Position numbers and translations under genes: made by a program. Positions 1 through 10,996 of a stretch of DNA of 64,000 nucleotides are shown here, one piece after another. Positions within the stretch are counted from its first letter, which is position 1. Every line of letters starts with the position of its first letter. Origin of the DNA: Eurosta solidaginis (taxonomy: Eukaryota > Arthropoda > Insecta > Diptera > Tephritidae). A model generated the notes under the pieces. It did not search any database. It had not been told where the DNA came from and saw only the letters and a list, made by a program, of their open reading frames with translations. The stretch is from NCBI RefSeq assembly GCF_040869045.1, contig NC_090322.1:275368662-275432661 (forward strand), given 5' to 3'.

Positions 1-664
1 TTTTGTAATAATTTTGTAAATTTATTGTCAACCACAAATAATTTAGGTAATGGAATATCACAAAAGTAGGATACTGTATTAACTGAGAGATTGGTTAATG
101 GATCTACTAAACGTTTATGTTTAATATCAATAAAAAGATCATATTTACAAAGAAAATCAGCGCCAATTATTGGCTTGGCTATATCCGCAATCAAAAATGT
201 AAAGGGAAATTCACGTCTTAAACCTAAATTTACGTTTAAAAGCCTTTCCCGTAAGTGGCAATTGTTGAGCCATTAGCTGCAGTGAGAATTTTCTGAACGT
301 TTCGTACGAGGAAATTTAGACGCGGGTAATACCGAAATTTCTGCTCCACTATCAATTAAAAAATTTTGTTTGTTTTCTCTATCAAAAATAAATAAGCGAC
401 GCGTCGAAAATTCTAAATTTCCGTTGTTCGTCGCTGCAACAACGGAAGAATTTAGTTTGTTCAATCTTTGTTTTTGTTATACGCACAAGGTTGTTCACAC
501 TTCCTGGCATTAGTTCCAAATTTGTAGTGAAATCTACACAACCAATTTGGATTATTACGCGAGTTAGAACGACGCCTAAAAGAATTTCTAAAATTGTTCC
601 TAGAATTAGAACGCGACCTAGATTGATTCCGATACATTTCTGTTTTAATTTCAGCTAACTCCAA
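1..664 (-). pseudogene. Ty3/gypsy gag C-terminus and protease (decayed)
   Basis: Read on the minus strand, this is the end of a retrotransposon gag and the start of pol. Around 664-461 a basic Arg/Ser/Asn-rich stretch leads into a knuckle of the form CRFHYKFGTNARKCEQPC, typical of the gypsy gags that carry a DUF7041-type domain. Around 464-273 is the aspartic protease, with the active-site motif DSGAEISVLP. From 272 to 1, other frames still spell protease C-terminal text such as IGADFLCKYDLFIDI and VDPLTNLSV. Stops and frame changes separate the pieces (one stop lies just before 664), so the element is inactive. Reverse transcriptase would lie off the left edge. The gag N-terminus is at 4605-5144, displaced by an inserted LINE. 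Confidence 0.8.
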
Positions 665-839
665 AGAAAGTTTCTAAAAATTCTCACACATCAAAGAGGT
701 GGTTTTAACTAGATTTTCAACAACAGAATTTTGAACTTTTGTATCTGAAATTGTATTAACCGAAAATACTTCATTTTTGTTTATCACTTCCCAAATATTA
801 TCTGCTAATTTTGTTAATCCGTTAATATTTACTTAGTTA

Positions 840-1672
840 CTGCTATATAATTATAACTACAGATCAGTGAGCTGCAATTATTCATGTTTTAAGGTTATTA
901 GTGGACAAACCAAAAAACGAGTATTAGTGCGTACACAAACAAAGAATATCAAGCACTTATATCCACTAAAACACATTTACATAGTCATGCTTCGTAAAAT
1001 GAATAATCGCTCATAAGCCACGAAGCAGTTCAGTACTCAATTGTCTTATTGAGCAAGAAAGTCAACTGTGTTATACGAAAACACTAATTTGAATCAGTAT
1101 GACTAACAGTACAATAAAATGAATATAGTCATATCAGTCTTCTGACGCTTGCAACACAACGATGTACACGAAACTAAACTGTATACAGCGCTAAAGAAAA
1201 ACCTATAATAAACGAAGTATACAGTGTATTACACACGAAACTAACATGCTACTGAGTTAAAGCGACTATTATTTCAGTTTATACTCAACAATGTCATATA
1301 TGTATGGGACATATGTGTTGCGGGGCACTCGTATGTATTTTCTATTTTATGTGCTAGTCACTCATAATATTTGTCTGTACTTGACTAAGTACACATTTAG
1401 ACACAATTTTTTGGCTCATGACTAAGTGCACTAATTTTATTAGTACTCAAAGCATACCTCTGCTACAGATGCACGTGTATAGCTTCTCATATGCGCATGT
1501 ATTTGTGAGCGATACTTCCACAATTATAATTGCATACTTTTGGGAGCATCTCAGATAAGATATCTGCATGTGTTTGTGCGTCTCTTCTCCGCTGCGTGTA
1601 CGTACATATGTGTAGACATAATGATTGATCTATTGATGTGCATACAAGTCACTGCTTAGCATCGGCTTAGAG
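840..1672. other. Unassigned AT-rich insert between gag break and LINE ORF
   Basis: Gag homology on the minus strand stops near 836-840 and resumes near 4605, so this stretch arrived with or beside the LINE. No open frame of note is seen. It is not the missing start of the LINE endonuclease, whose homology begins abruptly at about 1673. It could be a fragment of an LTR or promoter from another element. No terminal repeat was found. Confidence 0.4.
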
Positions 1673-4375
1673 ATGATAGTATCCCTTAGTGTTGCTAATA
1701 TTCGTCACAATATTATTAGAACTCGAACTAGCCAAAATCTTACTCTGCTTGCTGTACACTCTTCAATACCATCTGAAGAGATTTGCGTAACCGCCACCGA
1801 TACAACTGAGTTCTTGTGCATACGCACACAACTAGCAAATATCCACATTTATTTGGCCATCTGTTATATCCCGCCATCTTCTGAACTGTCCGTTTATATG
1901 AATCACATTTCCTTGCTAAGAACTGTTAATTCGATTCTAAAGCCTTCCGATTCAATTATTGTCTTGGGTGACTTCAATATGCCACACATATCATGGTGCA
2001 TCTCTGACTTTAATATCGTACCAGTTTCGTCAAAGTCTTCCAACAATGAATTTCTAGACGGAATGTCTGAGCTGTGCCTTCAACAAATCAACATCCAATC
2101 GAATAAATTCGGAAGAGTGTTAGATTTAGCCTTTGTGGATGATGAATCTAAATATTCCATTAGTCGATGCGAACCCATTATTGAACCTGAAGATGCTTAC
2201 CACCCTTCCCTCAAAATAGTTTACGAAGTTGTAAATTATGCTTGTAACAGCGGAAATAAACGATACGACTCCAGTTATCGCTTCGACTTTGCGAAGGCCA
2301 ATTTTAAAAAATTAAATCGTGACCTATCTCGAATAGTGTGGCCAATATTTAATGCTGATGTGGAGCAAAGCGTTTCTCACTTTTACAATACCATTTACTG
2401 TCTTTTTGAAAAATACGTACCTAAGCAGATTTGTGTACATTCCGATACAAGCCAAGTATGGTTCACTAAAGAGCTGAAAATTTTAAAGAATAAAAAGTCT
2501 CGATCTTTCAAGTTGTTCAAAAAGACGGGTTTACATAACCATTACTTACAGTACTCGATTCTACGCTGCAAGTATTTTCAATTGAACAAAAAGTGTTACA
2601 AAGCTTATCTTTGTAAAATGAAAAGAAATATAACTTGCACCCCGAAGGCATTTTACGCATTCGTAAACTCTAAACGCAGGGTGAAAGGGTTTCCATCATC
2701 CATGAAATTCCAAGATAATATTTCCAGCGATGATCAAGAGATCGCCGACTTCTTTGCGGAATTTTTCAAATCAAATTACTCTATTGAGACCAACGTTTCA
2801 CCTAATGAATACCCATACCATATTGATTCATGTTATTCAATCAGAGCTCCATTTATATCTTCAGAAGATGTATTATCTTATTTAAAAACTTTAAAAGTAT
2901 CATATTCATACGGCCCCGACAGGATCCCGACACACTTTCTTAAAAAATGTGCCGCAAACATCTATCAGCCGCTAACAGATTTATTTAATTTATCTTTAAT
3001 TTATGGCGTTTTCCCAACAATATGGAAGGAATCTTTTCTTATTCCGCTTCATAAAAATGGAAGCAGGTCTTCAATAGAAAACTACCGGGGCATAGCAAAG
3101 TTATCCGCTATCCCAAAGTTATTTGAGGCTATTGTTACCCACCACCTAACATTCTCTATTTCCCCCATAATTGCAAGCTCGCAGCATGGGTTCTGTAAGG
3201 GCAAATCACCTATCACCAATTTACTAGAATTTACCACCCACGTTTCTAATGGATTTAGAAAAGGCCTTCACACTGATGTAATTTACACCGATTTCAGTAA
3301 AGCTTTCGACAAAGTATCACACCCATTACTTATTCATAAGCTCAGTCAACTCGGTTTTCAACCCCGTCTTATATGTTGGATTTCTTCGTATCTTGGTTAT
3401 CGTACGCAAAAAGTAATCTTTAAAAATACACTTTCTGGGGTCATCAATGTTTCTTCTGGTGTTCCTCAGGGCAGCCATCTTGGTCCGATTCTGTTCTTGT
3501 TGTTCATAAACGATATATCTGTTACAATTAAATACTCAAAAATCTTGATGTACGCAGACGATGTAAAACTTTTCAAATCATGTGCCTCGGTTGAGGAACA
3601 TTCCTTGCTTCAAATGGATTTAAATCACTTGGTTACCTGGTGCAATGTAAATTATATGCCGCTCAATCTCAAAAAATGTAAATTCATGTGTTTTTCTCGG
3701 AGAGTTTCGCCACCAGCTTCATATACAATTAACAACTATAGTCTAGAAACTGTAAATAATTTTATTGACTTGGGAGTCATGATGGATTCCAAACTTAGTT
3801 TCAATCTTCATATTAATGCTACAGTGAATAAAGGCAAAGGTGTTTTTGCATTTGTTAAACGGTGGTCAAAAGAATTTAACGACCCTTACATAACTAAAGC
3901 ACTTTTTACAACATTAGTTAGGCCAATATTAGAATACGGCTCGATAATTTGGAATCCGCGTTATCAAGTCCATGCAGACAGTCTCGAATCAATACAAAAA
4001 CAATTTTTACTATTTGCCTTAAGAAATTTCCAATGGGACTCTTTAACTAATCTTCCACCTTATACTAATCGATTAAAGCTTATCAATCTTCCAACTCTTG
4101 CTAGTCGAAGGGAAATGCTTGGTGTGATATTTATGACAAAACTTTTAAATGGATCAATTTCGAGCCCATTCCTTCTGAATGAAGTGAACTTTTGCGTTCC
4201 CTCTCGGACATCGAGACACTTCAAACCTCTTCTGCTGAAACAATGTAGAACGAACTTCGAACAAAATGAACCTTTTCGGCGTTTATGCCAAGATTATAAC
4301 TCTCACTCAAACACATTTGATAGCTCGGACTCCCTTTTTTCTATAAAAAAGATTGTTCTCACCTCTCTAAATTAA
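1673..4375 (+). CDS. LINE ORF2: partial endonuclease plus reverse transcriptase
   Basis: A 900-codon frame without internal stops. Residues about 1-170 are the C-terminal half of an AP-like endonuclease, with VLGDFNMPHISW as the LGDFN motif. Residues about 410-700 are a reverse transcriptase: GPDRIPTHFLK, then TDFSKAFDKVSH, then SSGVPQGSHLGPILF, then the catalytic LMYADDVKLF. The tail matches the usual jockey-clade C-terminus in style. In the LINE cycle this protein nicks the target and primes cDNA synthesis from the nick. The catalytic YADD is present, but the endonuclease lacks its N-terminal catalytic half. The start codon given is only the first ATG of the surviving frame, not a genuine start. 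The long open frame suggests a recent insertion. Confidence 0.85.
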   Translation: MIVSLSVANIRHNIIRTRTSQNLTLLAVHSSIPSEEICVTATDTTEFLCIRTQLANIHIYLAICYIPPSSELSVYMNHISLLRTVNSILKPSDSIIVLGDFNMPHISWCISDFNIVPVSSKSSNNEFLDGMSELCLQQINIQSNKFGRVLDLAFVDDESKYSISRCEPIIEPEDAYHPSLKIVYEVVNYACNSGNKRYDSSYRFDFAKANFKKLNRDLSRIVWPIFNADVEQSVSHFYNTIYCLFEKYVPKQICVHSDTSQVWFTKELKILKNKKSRSFKLFKKTGLHNHYLQYSILRCKYFQLNKKCYKAYLCKMKRNITCTPKAFYAFVNSKRRVKGFPSSMKFQDNISSDDQEIADFFAEFFKSNYSIETNVSPNEYPYHIDSCYSIRAPFISSEDVLSYLKTLKVSYSYGPDRIPTHFLKKCAANIYQPLTDLFNLSLIYGVFPTIWKESFLIPLHKNGSRSSIENYRGIAKLSAIPKLFEAIVTHHLTFSISPIIASSQHGFCKGKSPITNLLEFTTHVSNGFRKGLHTDVIYTDFSKAFDKVSHPLLIHKLSQLGFQPRLICWISSYLGYRTQKVIFKNTLSGVINVSSGVPQGSHLGPILFLLFINDISVTIKYSKILMYADDVKLFKSCASVEEHSLLQMDLNHLVTWCNVNYMPLNLKKCKFMCFSRRVSPPASYTINNYSLETVNNFIDLGVMMDSKLSFNLHINATVNKGKGVFAFVKRWSKEFNDPYITKALFTTLVRPILEYGSIIWNPRYQVHADSLESIQKQFLLFALRNFQWDSLTNLPPYTNRLKLINLPTLASRREMLGVIFMTKLLNGSISSPFLLNEVNFCVPSRTSRHFKPLLLKQCRTNFEQNEPFRRLCQDYNSHSNTFDSSDSLFSIKKIVLTSLN

Positions 4376-4517
4376 TGTATAATACGTTTGCTTCTGTTCT
4401 CTTTAAGTATTACGCTTGGCTGATGAAATTTCTTCTGTAGCTGAGCAGTCTCAGATCGTGACGCTTGACAAACCGCTGCCCATCAAAGACTCGGCAAAAT
4501 AAAAAAAAAAAAAAAAA
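1673..4517 (+). mobile_element. Jockey-like LINE, 5'-truncated, inserted in gypsy gag
   Basis: A non-LTR retrotransposon running opposite to the gypsy element. It contains one long ORF (1673-4375), a short 3' untranslated region and an A-rich tail at about 4500-4517. The ORF begins partway through the endonuclease domain, so the 5' part of the element, including any ORF1, is missing. The insertion splits gypsy gag: the codons before (4605 and above) and after (836 and below) belong to one gag. Candidate short flanks are ccgttaa on the left and ccattaa on the right, but this is not a convincing target-site duplication. A short piece at 4518-4604 with a (ta)n run is unassigned. Confidence 0.85.
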
Positions 4518-4604
4518 GTTATTATATATATATATATAAATCGATCGCGTGAACAGGATTAGCCTGGTTTCATTGGGCCACTTGAGGGCAGCGCGCTGCC
4601 ACAA

Positions 4605-5144
4605 CGTCCATTAAAAAACAAATTTTTAGAAAGTTTACGCATCCAAATTTTCTTTACAATATTTTCGCTAAAATTTGACCCGGCTAATATAATTAATGAA
4701 CGATAAAATTCTGAGGGCTTACGATCACCCATCTCAGAATCGTTTAAAATTTTATCAAGTTTCGAATTTTCGCTAAGTGAGTGTCTTTCTATCAACAGTT
4801 TTTTAAGTTCAGTAAATTTGTTATTAATAGGGGGATTTTGGATAAAATCTAAAATAATTATTATCTCTTCCTGCGGAAGTGCTGTAATGATGTGTTCGTA
4901 TTTAGAGTTTTCTGGTGTAATGTTTTTAGTACTAAATTGTGTTTCGGCATGAATAAACCATGCTTCCGGACAATTAGTCCAAAATTGTAGAAGTTTTACT
5001 GAAACTGACAAAATTTCATTTTGAATAACATTTGCCTATGGATTTGTAATTTGCTATTGAGAAGTGTCATTTGGTAAATCTATGTGTCGTTTAAATTGTT
5101 AGTAAATGTAGATGTTTGTGTACTATGTTGTGGTGAAGGAGTCA
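4605..5144 (-). pseudogene. Ty3/gypsy gag N-terminal half
   Basis: Minus-strand gag of the same element as 1-664. The recognisable part runs from about 5028 down to 4605: LLQFWTNCPEAWFIHAETQF, then KYEHIITALPQE, then FYRSLIILAG and KKIWMRKLSKNL. This pattern of an FW..NPE.WF.Q.E.QF start followed by an LW...LP segment is that of DUF7041-type gypsy gags. A possible original start (MTPSPQHS) lies at 5144, but stops interrupt the reading between there and 5030. The frame leaves gag homology at about 4605, the right edge of the LINE-containing insertion. Confidence 0.75.
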
Positions 5145-5905
5145 TATTGAATTAAATGAAAATAGAGTTCACTAACAAAACAGTAAAATAAACTCGTAAT
5201 TCTATAAAGAGAGAGTTTACAATAATAATAATAATACATCTATATATTAGTATACATACATAAACACATATAATATAAATATAACTGTTCACAAAAATAC
5301 TTGCTGTGAATATTCAGTTTGTTGCTGTTAATGCAATGGCTTTTGATGTTTTAGCAGCTCAATCAGGGAACTCAAAAATAACAGCTGTGTTTACGCAATG
5401 GCTTTGTTGAGATTGCGTTTCCTCAATATAGTTGGATGATACAATATTGATGAGTTACGTTGTTAATTTTTGTTGTTGTGGTTACTTAACATCGCATTTA
5501 ATGATTAATGGTACAATTATACACATCTGAGAGCAACAGAAGTAGTGGTTTGGATCAGCTTGAAAAACTGCACATTATTCTACAAATTCTTTTTGACACA
5601 GGGATAGTACTCTATTATAAATATTCTTTTGCTTTATAACACTGATTTCGCAAATAAACTCGTCGATTAATTTTTGAATTGCAGTTTTAATAGCTTGTAT
5701 TTTGTAAATATATTTTCAATAGTTTGTCTAGCAAAACTGTGATGCAATGGCAGATGATGGCGTAATTGTTCAGTTGTACCTGTCCGAGTGTTTCACCAAA
5801 ATGTTCATATTTTATTGATTAAATATTTGCTGTTGAATATAATTGCATTTTCTTTGGGCGACTTAAACCGTCAAATATATAATTGGAGATTGAAACCACT
5901 TTTAA
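5145..5905 (-). other. Probable gypsy leader/LTR region, no gene
   Basis: Upstream of the minus-strand gag start, AT-rich, with an (aat)n run near 5220-5237. By position it should hold the leader and the 5' LTR of the gypsy element. I could not identify a primer-binding site or a matching second LTR, which would lie off the left edge. The Helitron insertion at 5905/10491 may interrupt this region. Confidence 0.35.
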
Positions 5906-5930
5906 TCTAATATATATTATAAATGGTAAA

Positions 5931-5999
5931 GTTTGGATGTTTGGATGTTTGGATGCTTAGATGTTTGGATGTTTGAATGTTTGGATGTTTGGATGTTTG
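5931..5999. repeat. (TTTGGATG)n-like octamer run in Helitron 5' region
   Basis: About eight or nine imperfect octamers of TTTGGATG (variants TTAGATG and TTTGAATG) immediately inside the Helitron 5' terminus. Short variable runs at this position are typical of fly DINE-like Helitrons. Confidence 0.85.
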
Positions 6000-6727
6000 T
6001 CCAGACGTTTGTCTTTGTGACTCAATCACGCAAGAACGGCTGGGCGGATTTGTATGAAATTTGGCATGCATATAGCCAATAGTCTAGAAGGATCTACTAG
6101 CTATATATTTTTCAAAAGGGGCGTGGTCTCCGCCCCCTAGGAACAGTTATAATTTAATTATTATATTTTTTTGTCTTTGCGACTGAATCACGCCAGAACG
6201 GCTTCACGGATTTTGATGAAATTTGGGACAGAGATAATAGGCTACTGGCGAAATTTTTTTCGAACATGGAAAGGGGGAAGGGGGTCCCACGACTCCTTCG
6301 AATAATTACTTTTTAACAATTTTTACACATTATAACTTTACGTATACTGACCTTCACCAATATTACAAACTCAATGGGTGAAATAAGTCGAGGGCTTACA
6401 AAGTGAGCAGTGATACACCCCCCCCCCCTTTCCCCTCTCGTGCAAAATCTATAAATTGTTATAACTCAATGTAAATTTTGTCCTAAAATCAATAATTTTT
6501 GGTATCTGGCTCATACAGAGCGAGATCTAAACAATTTTGGAAAAACGATCAGTGGTACTCTCCTCCTCCCGCCATACACCCTCCATCAATTGCTTTTATT
6601 AGCACGCTTTTATTAGCTTTACCTGTATGTTTCTTTGTAACTCTTCATTCGATCCAACGCGCCTGTTGCCTTATTAACATGGTTTTATAATTATCTTCAC
6701 CCTATTTGTAATCCCGTTTGGGTCATC

Positions 6728-9700
6728 TCGAGACCCTTCAGGGATCATTTCTGGATGGTTTTCGGGAACCGTCCGCGATCCCGCCGGGGTCATTTCTGGA
6801 CTTTTTCGGGACTATTCCGGGATTATTTTGGGACCCTTCCGGGATCATTTGTGTATAGTTTTCGGGATCCGTCCGGGATTCCGTCGGGATTATTTTGGGA
6901 CATTTTCGGGACTATTCCGGGATCATTTCGGGACTATTTCGCGATCATTTGGGGACCCTTACGGCATCATTTCTGGACGGTTTTCGGGATCCGTCCGGGA
7001 TCCCGTCGGGGTCATTTCGGAACTTTTTCTCGACTAAGACGGGATCATTTGGGGAGCCTTTCGGCATCATTTCTGGATGGTTTTCGGGATCCGTCGGGGT
7101 CATTTCTGGACTTTTTCTCGACTGATACGGGATCATTTGAGGACCCTTTCGGCATCATTTCTGGATGGTTTTCGGGTTCCGTCCGGATCCCGTCAGGGTC
7201 ATTTCGGGGCCCTTTCTCGACTAATACGGGATCATTTGGGGACCCTTTCGGCATCATTTCTAAATGGTTTTCGGGATCCGTCCGGGATCCCGTCGGGGTC
7301 ATTTCGGGACTTTTTCTCGACTAATACGGGATCATTTGGGGACCTTTTCGGCATCATTTCTGTGTGGTTTTCGGGATCCGTTCGGGATCCCTTCAGGGTC
7401 ATTTTGGGACTTTTTCTCGACTAATACGGGTTCCTTTGAGGTACCTTGCGGCATCATTTCTAGATGGTTTTCGGGATCCATCAGGGATCCCGTCGGGGTC
7501 ATTTCTGGACTTTTTCTCGACTAATACGGGATCATTTGGGGTAGCTTCCGGCATCATTGCTAGATGGTTTTAGGGATCCGTCCGGGATCTCGTCTTGGTC
7601 ATTTCGGGACTTTTTCTCGACTTATACGGGATCATTTGGGGACCCTTTTGGCATCATTTCTCGATGGTTTTCGGGATCCGTCCGGAACCCGTCGGGGTCA
7701 TTTCGGGACTTTTTCTCGACTAATACGGGATCATTTGGGGACGCTTTCGGCATCATTTCTGGATGGTTTTCGGGATCCGTCCGGGATCCCGTCGGGGTCA
7801 TTTCGGGACTATTTCGGGATCATTTGGGGTACCTTCCGGCATCATTTCTAGATGGTTTTCGGGATTCGTCCGGGATCCCGTCGGGGTCATTTCGGGACTT
7901 TTTCTCGACTAATACGGGATCATTTGGGGACGCTTTCGGCATCATTTCTGGATGGTTTTCGGGATCCGTCCGGGATCCCGTCTTGGTCATTTCGGGACTT
8001 TTTCTCGACTTATACGGGATCATTTGGGGACCTTTTCGGCATCATTTCTGTATGGTTTTCGGGATCCGTTCGGGATCCCTACAGGGTAATTTTGGGACTT
8101 TTTCTCGACTAATACGGGTTCATTTGAGGTACCTTCCGGCATCATTGCTAGATGGTTTTCGGGATCCGTCCAGGATCCAATTAGGGTCATTTCGGGACTA
8201 TTTTGGGATCATTTGGGTTACCTTCCGGCACCATTTCTATATGATTTTGAGGATCCGTCCGGGATCCCGTCGGGGTTATTTCGGGACTTTTTCTCGACTA
8301 ATACGGGATCATTTGGCGACCCTTTCGGCATCATATCTGGATGCTTTTCGGGATCCGTCCGGGAACCCGTTGGGGTCATTTCGGGACTTTTTCTCGACTA
8401 ATACGGGATCATTTGGGGACGCTTTCGGCATCATTTCTGGATGGTTTTCGGGATCCGTCCGGGATCCCGTCTTGGTCATTTCGGGACTTTTTCTCGACTT
8501 ATACGGGATCGTTTGGGGACTCTTTCGGCATCATATCTGGATGCTTTTCGGGATCCGTCCGGGAACCAGTCGGGTTCATTTCGGGACTTTTTCTCGACTA
8601 ATACGGGATCATTTGGGGACGCTTTCGGCATCATTTCTGTATGGTTTTCGGGATCCGTCCGGGATCCCGTCGGGGTCATTTCGGGACTATTTCGGGATCA
8701 TTTGGGGTACCTTCCGGCATCATTTCTAGATGGTTTTCGGGATCCGTCCGGGATCCTGTCATGTTCATTACGGAACTATTTCGGGATCCTTTGGGGTACC
8801 TTCCGGCATCATTTCCATATGGTTTTGAGGATCCGTCCGGGATTCCGTCGGGGTCATTTCGGGAATTTTTCTCGACGAATACGGGATCATTTGGGACGCT
8901 TTCGGCATCATTTCTGGATGATTTTCGGGATCCGTCCGGTATCCCGTCGGGGTCATTTCGGGACTATTTCGGGATCATTTGGGGTACCTTCCGGCATCAT
9001 TTCTAGATGGTTTTCGGGATCCGTCCGGGATCCCGTCGGGGTCATTTCGGTACTATTTCGGGATCATTTGAGGTCCCTTCCGGCACCATTTCTAGATGGT
9101 TTTAGGGATCCGTCCGGGATCCCGTCAGGGTCATTTCGGGACTATTTCGGGATACCTTCCGGCATCATTTCTGGATAGTTTTCGGGATCCGTCCGGGATC
9201 CCGACGGGGTCAATTCAGGACTTTTTCTTGACTAATACGGGATGATTTGGGGACCTTTTCGGCATTATTTCTGGATGCTTTTCGGGATCCGTCAGGAATC
9301 CCGTCGGGGTCATTTCGGGACTTTTTCGGGACTAATACGGGATAATTAGGGGAGCCTTTCGGCATCATTTCTGGATGGTTTTCGGGATCCGTACGGGATC
9401 CTGCCAGGGTAATTTCGGGACTATTTCGGGATCATTTGGGGTACCTGCCGGCATCATTTCTATATGATTTTGAGGATCCGTCCGGCATCCCTTCCGGGTC
9501 ATTTCGGAACTTTTTTGGGACTATTTGGGGATCATTTGGGGTATTTTCCGGCATCATTTCTGTATGGTATTCGGGATCATTTGGGGTCCCTTCCGGCATA
9601 ATTTCTGGATGGTTTTCGGTCGTTTCGGGACTATTAGGGGATCTTTTGAGGAGATTCCGGCATCATTTCTGGATAGTTTTTGGGATCCGTGAGGGATCCC

Positions 9701-10340
9701 GTCGGGGTAATTTCTGGACTTTTCAGATATTGTTTCAGGATTATTTTGGGTTTCCAAGATCATTTCTGGATGGATTTCGAGATCTGTCCGGGATCCCGTC
9801 AGGGTCATTTAGGAGTCCGTTCGCGATCCCGTCAGGGTCATTTCGGGACTATTAGGGGATCATTTGAGGACCTTTCCGGCATCATTTCTGGATAGTTTTC
9901 GGAATCCGTCTGGGATCCCGTTGGGGTCATTTCAGGACTTTTTCGGGACTAATACGGGATCATTTTGGGACCCTTCCGGAATCATTTCTGTATGGTTTTC
10001 GCGATCCGTCGTGGATCCCCTAAGGACCCTTCCTGGATATTTTCTGGATGGTTTTTGAGAACCGTCCGGGAGCCCGTCAGGGTCATTTCGGAACTTTTTC
10101 GAGACTATTTCGGGATCATTTTGGTACCCTTCAGGCATCATTTCTTTGTGGTTCTCTGGATAAGTCTAGAATCGTGTCGTTGTCATTTCGGGTTTTTTTG
10201 GGACTATTCCGGGAACTTTTGGAGACCCTTCCGTGGCATTTCTAAATGGTTTTCGGGATCTGTCCGCGATAGCGTCGGGGTCATTTCGTGGATTTTTCTG
10301 GATAATTTCGGGATCATTTGGGGATCCTGTCAGGTTATCA
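6728..10340. repeat. ~100-bp GC-rich satellite array (BamHI-type), ~36 units
   Basis: A head-to-tail array whose main unit is about 100 bp, for example starts near 7264, 7364 and onward. Each unit contains, in order, TTTTCGGGATCCGTCCGGGA, TCCCGTCGGGGTCATTTCGG, a segment CTCGACTAATACGGGATCAT, and TTTCGGCATCATTTCTGGAT. A shorter variant of about 90 bp replaces the CTCGACTAATAC part with TATTTCGGGATCATTTGGGG and a GGTACC-like motif; it is common after 7750. Most units keep GGATCC. The edges (before 7000 and after 9500) are more diverged than the centre, as expected for unequal exchange. All the overlapping open frames here are repeat translations, not genes. Confidence 0.95.
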
Positions 10341-10490
10341 GCTCATTTAGTTCTTTTTTTACTCAATTACAAAAATAAAATGTATTGGACAGAAACATCT
10401 TTTTAAACAGATAACTTGATAAGCAGGCTAACGTGAATATCCCATATATTTAATTTTCTCCTTGCGGACGGGGCCGCGGGTAAAGGCTAG

Positions 10491-10996
10491 TTTTATATAT
10501 AAAGAAACTTTTATTCAATAAAGAATACGCCTAAATGTACGCGTCAATATCTTTTTAAATTTTTCACCATAATGAACATTTTTGAAAATTGAAAAGCCAA
10601 TATTGACAATAAAAATATTGATAAAACATTTAAAAATTACAAAGTTCAAAGTAACTAAAATACAAAGTGAAATAAAAATAATAAGAACCCTACACTAACC
10701 CCCTGACCCGCTGTGGGTATTTTAGCTTATCGAGTTGACCTTTACATAATATGTAATCAAAAATTAAGTAAGCACTCGGCCTTCTTTTTATCAATAAATG
10801 GCACCCAACCAGCAAATTTTGGTGTTTCCAATATTTAAAAAACGATGACAGAATTATTAAAATGTACCATTGCGCACGGAAACCTTCAAAAGCCAAAAAT
10901 GAACTTACATCTCCCGTTCCCGGTCATATCTCTGAATAGCACAGTTTAATAATCACACAACTCCAACAATATAATGAAACGTAGTATAATATATTT
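10491..10996. other. Spacer between Helitron and ERMARD 3' end
   Basis: AT-rich DNA with no convincing gene. A 68-codon minus-strand frame (10896-10690) has no recognisable domain and falls after the ERMARD stop codon. It may be a fragment of an older element or of the ERMARD 3' untranslated region. Confidence 0.4.

Larger units (their letters stand above)
5906..10490 (+). mobile_element. Non-autonomous Helitron with satellite interior
   Basis: Both Helitron termini are visible. The 5' end at 5906 begins TCTAATATATATTATAAATG and is followed by a TTTGGATG microsatellite-like run, then two copies (about 6008 and 6180) of a block containing CACGCNAGAACGGCT. The 3' end at 10461-10490 is a GC-rich hairpin (GCGG/CCGC stem), then GGGTAAAGG, and finishes CTAG. 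The element sits between A (5905) and T (10491), the A|T insertion rule of Helitrons, with no target duplication. No Rep/helicase ORF is present, so it depends on enzymes encoded elsewhere. A poly-C run lies near 6417. Most of the length (6728-10340) is a tandem satellite. Structure resembles Drosophila DINE-type Helitrons with central tandem repeats. Confidence 0.82.

Noticed and set aside
6755..9178. Many overlapping frames of 60-390 codons rich in Gly, Ser, Phe and Asp
   Set aside because: They are translations of the 100-bp satellite in successive frames; the same peptides appear in all three frames and on the other strand.
10690..10896. A 68-codon minus-strand frame after ERMARD considered as a further exon
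   Set aside because: ERMARD already ends with an in-phase stop at 10997, and no suitable acceptor or family motif supports an additional exon.
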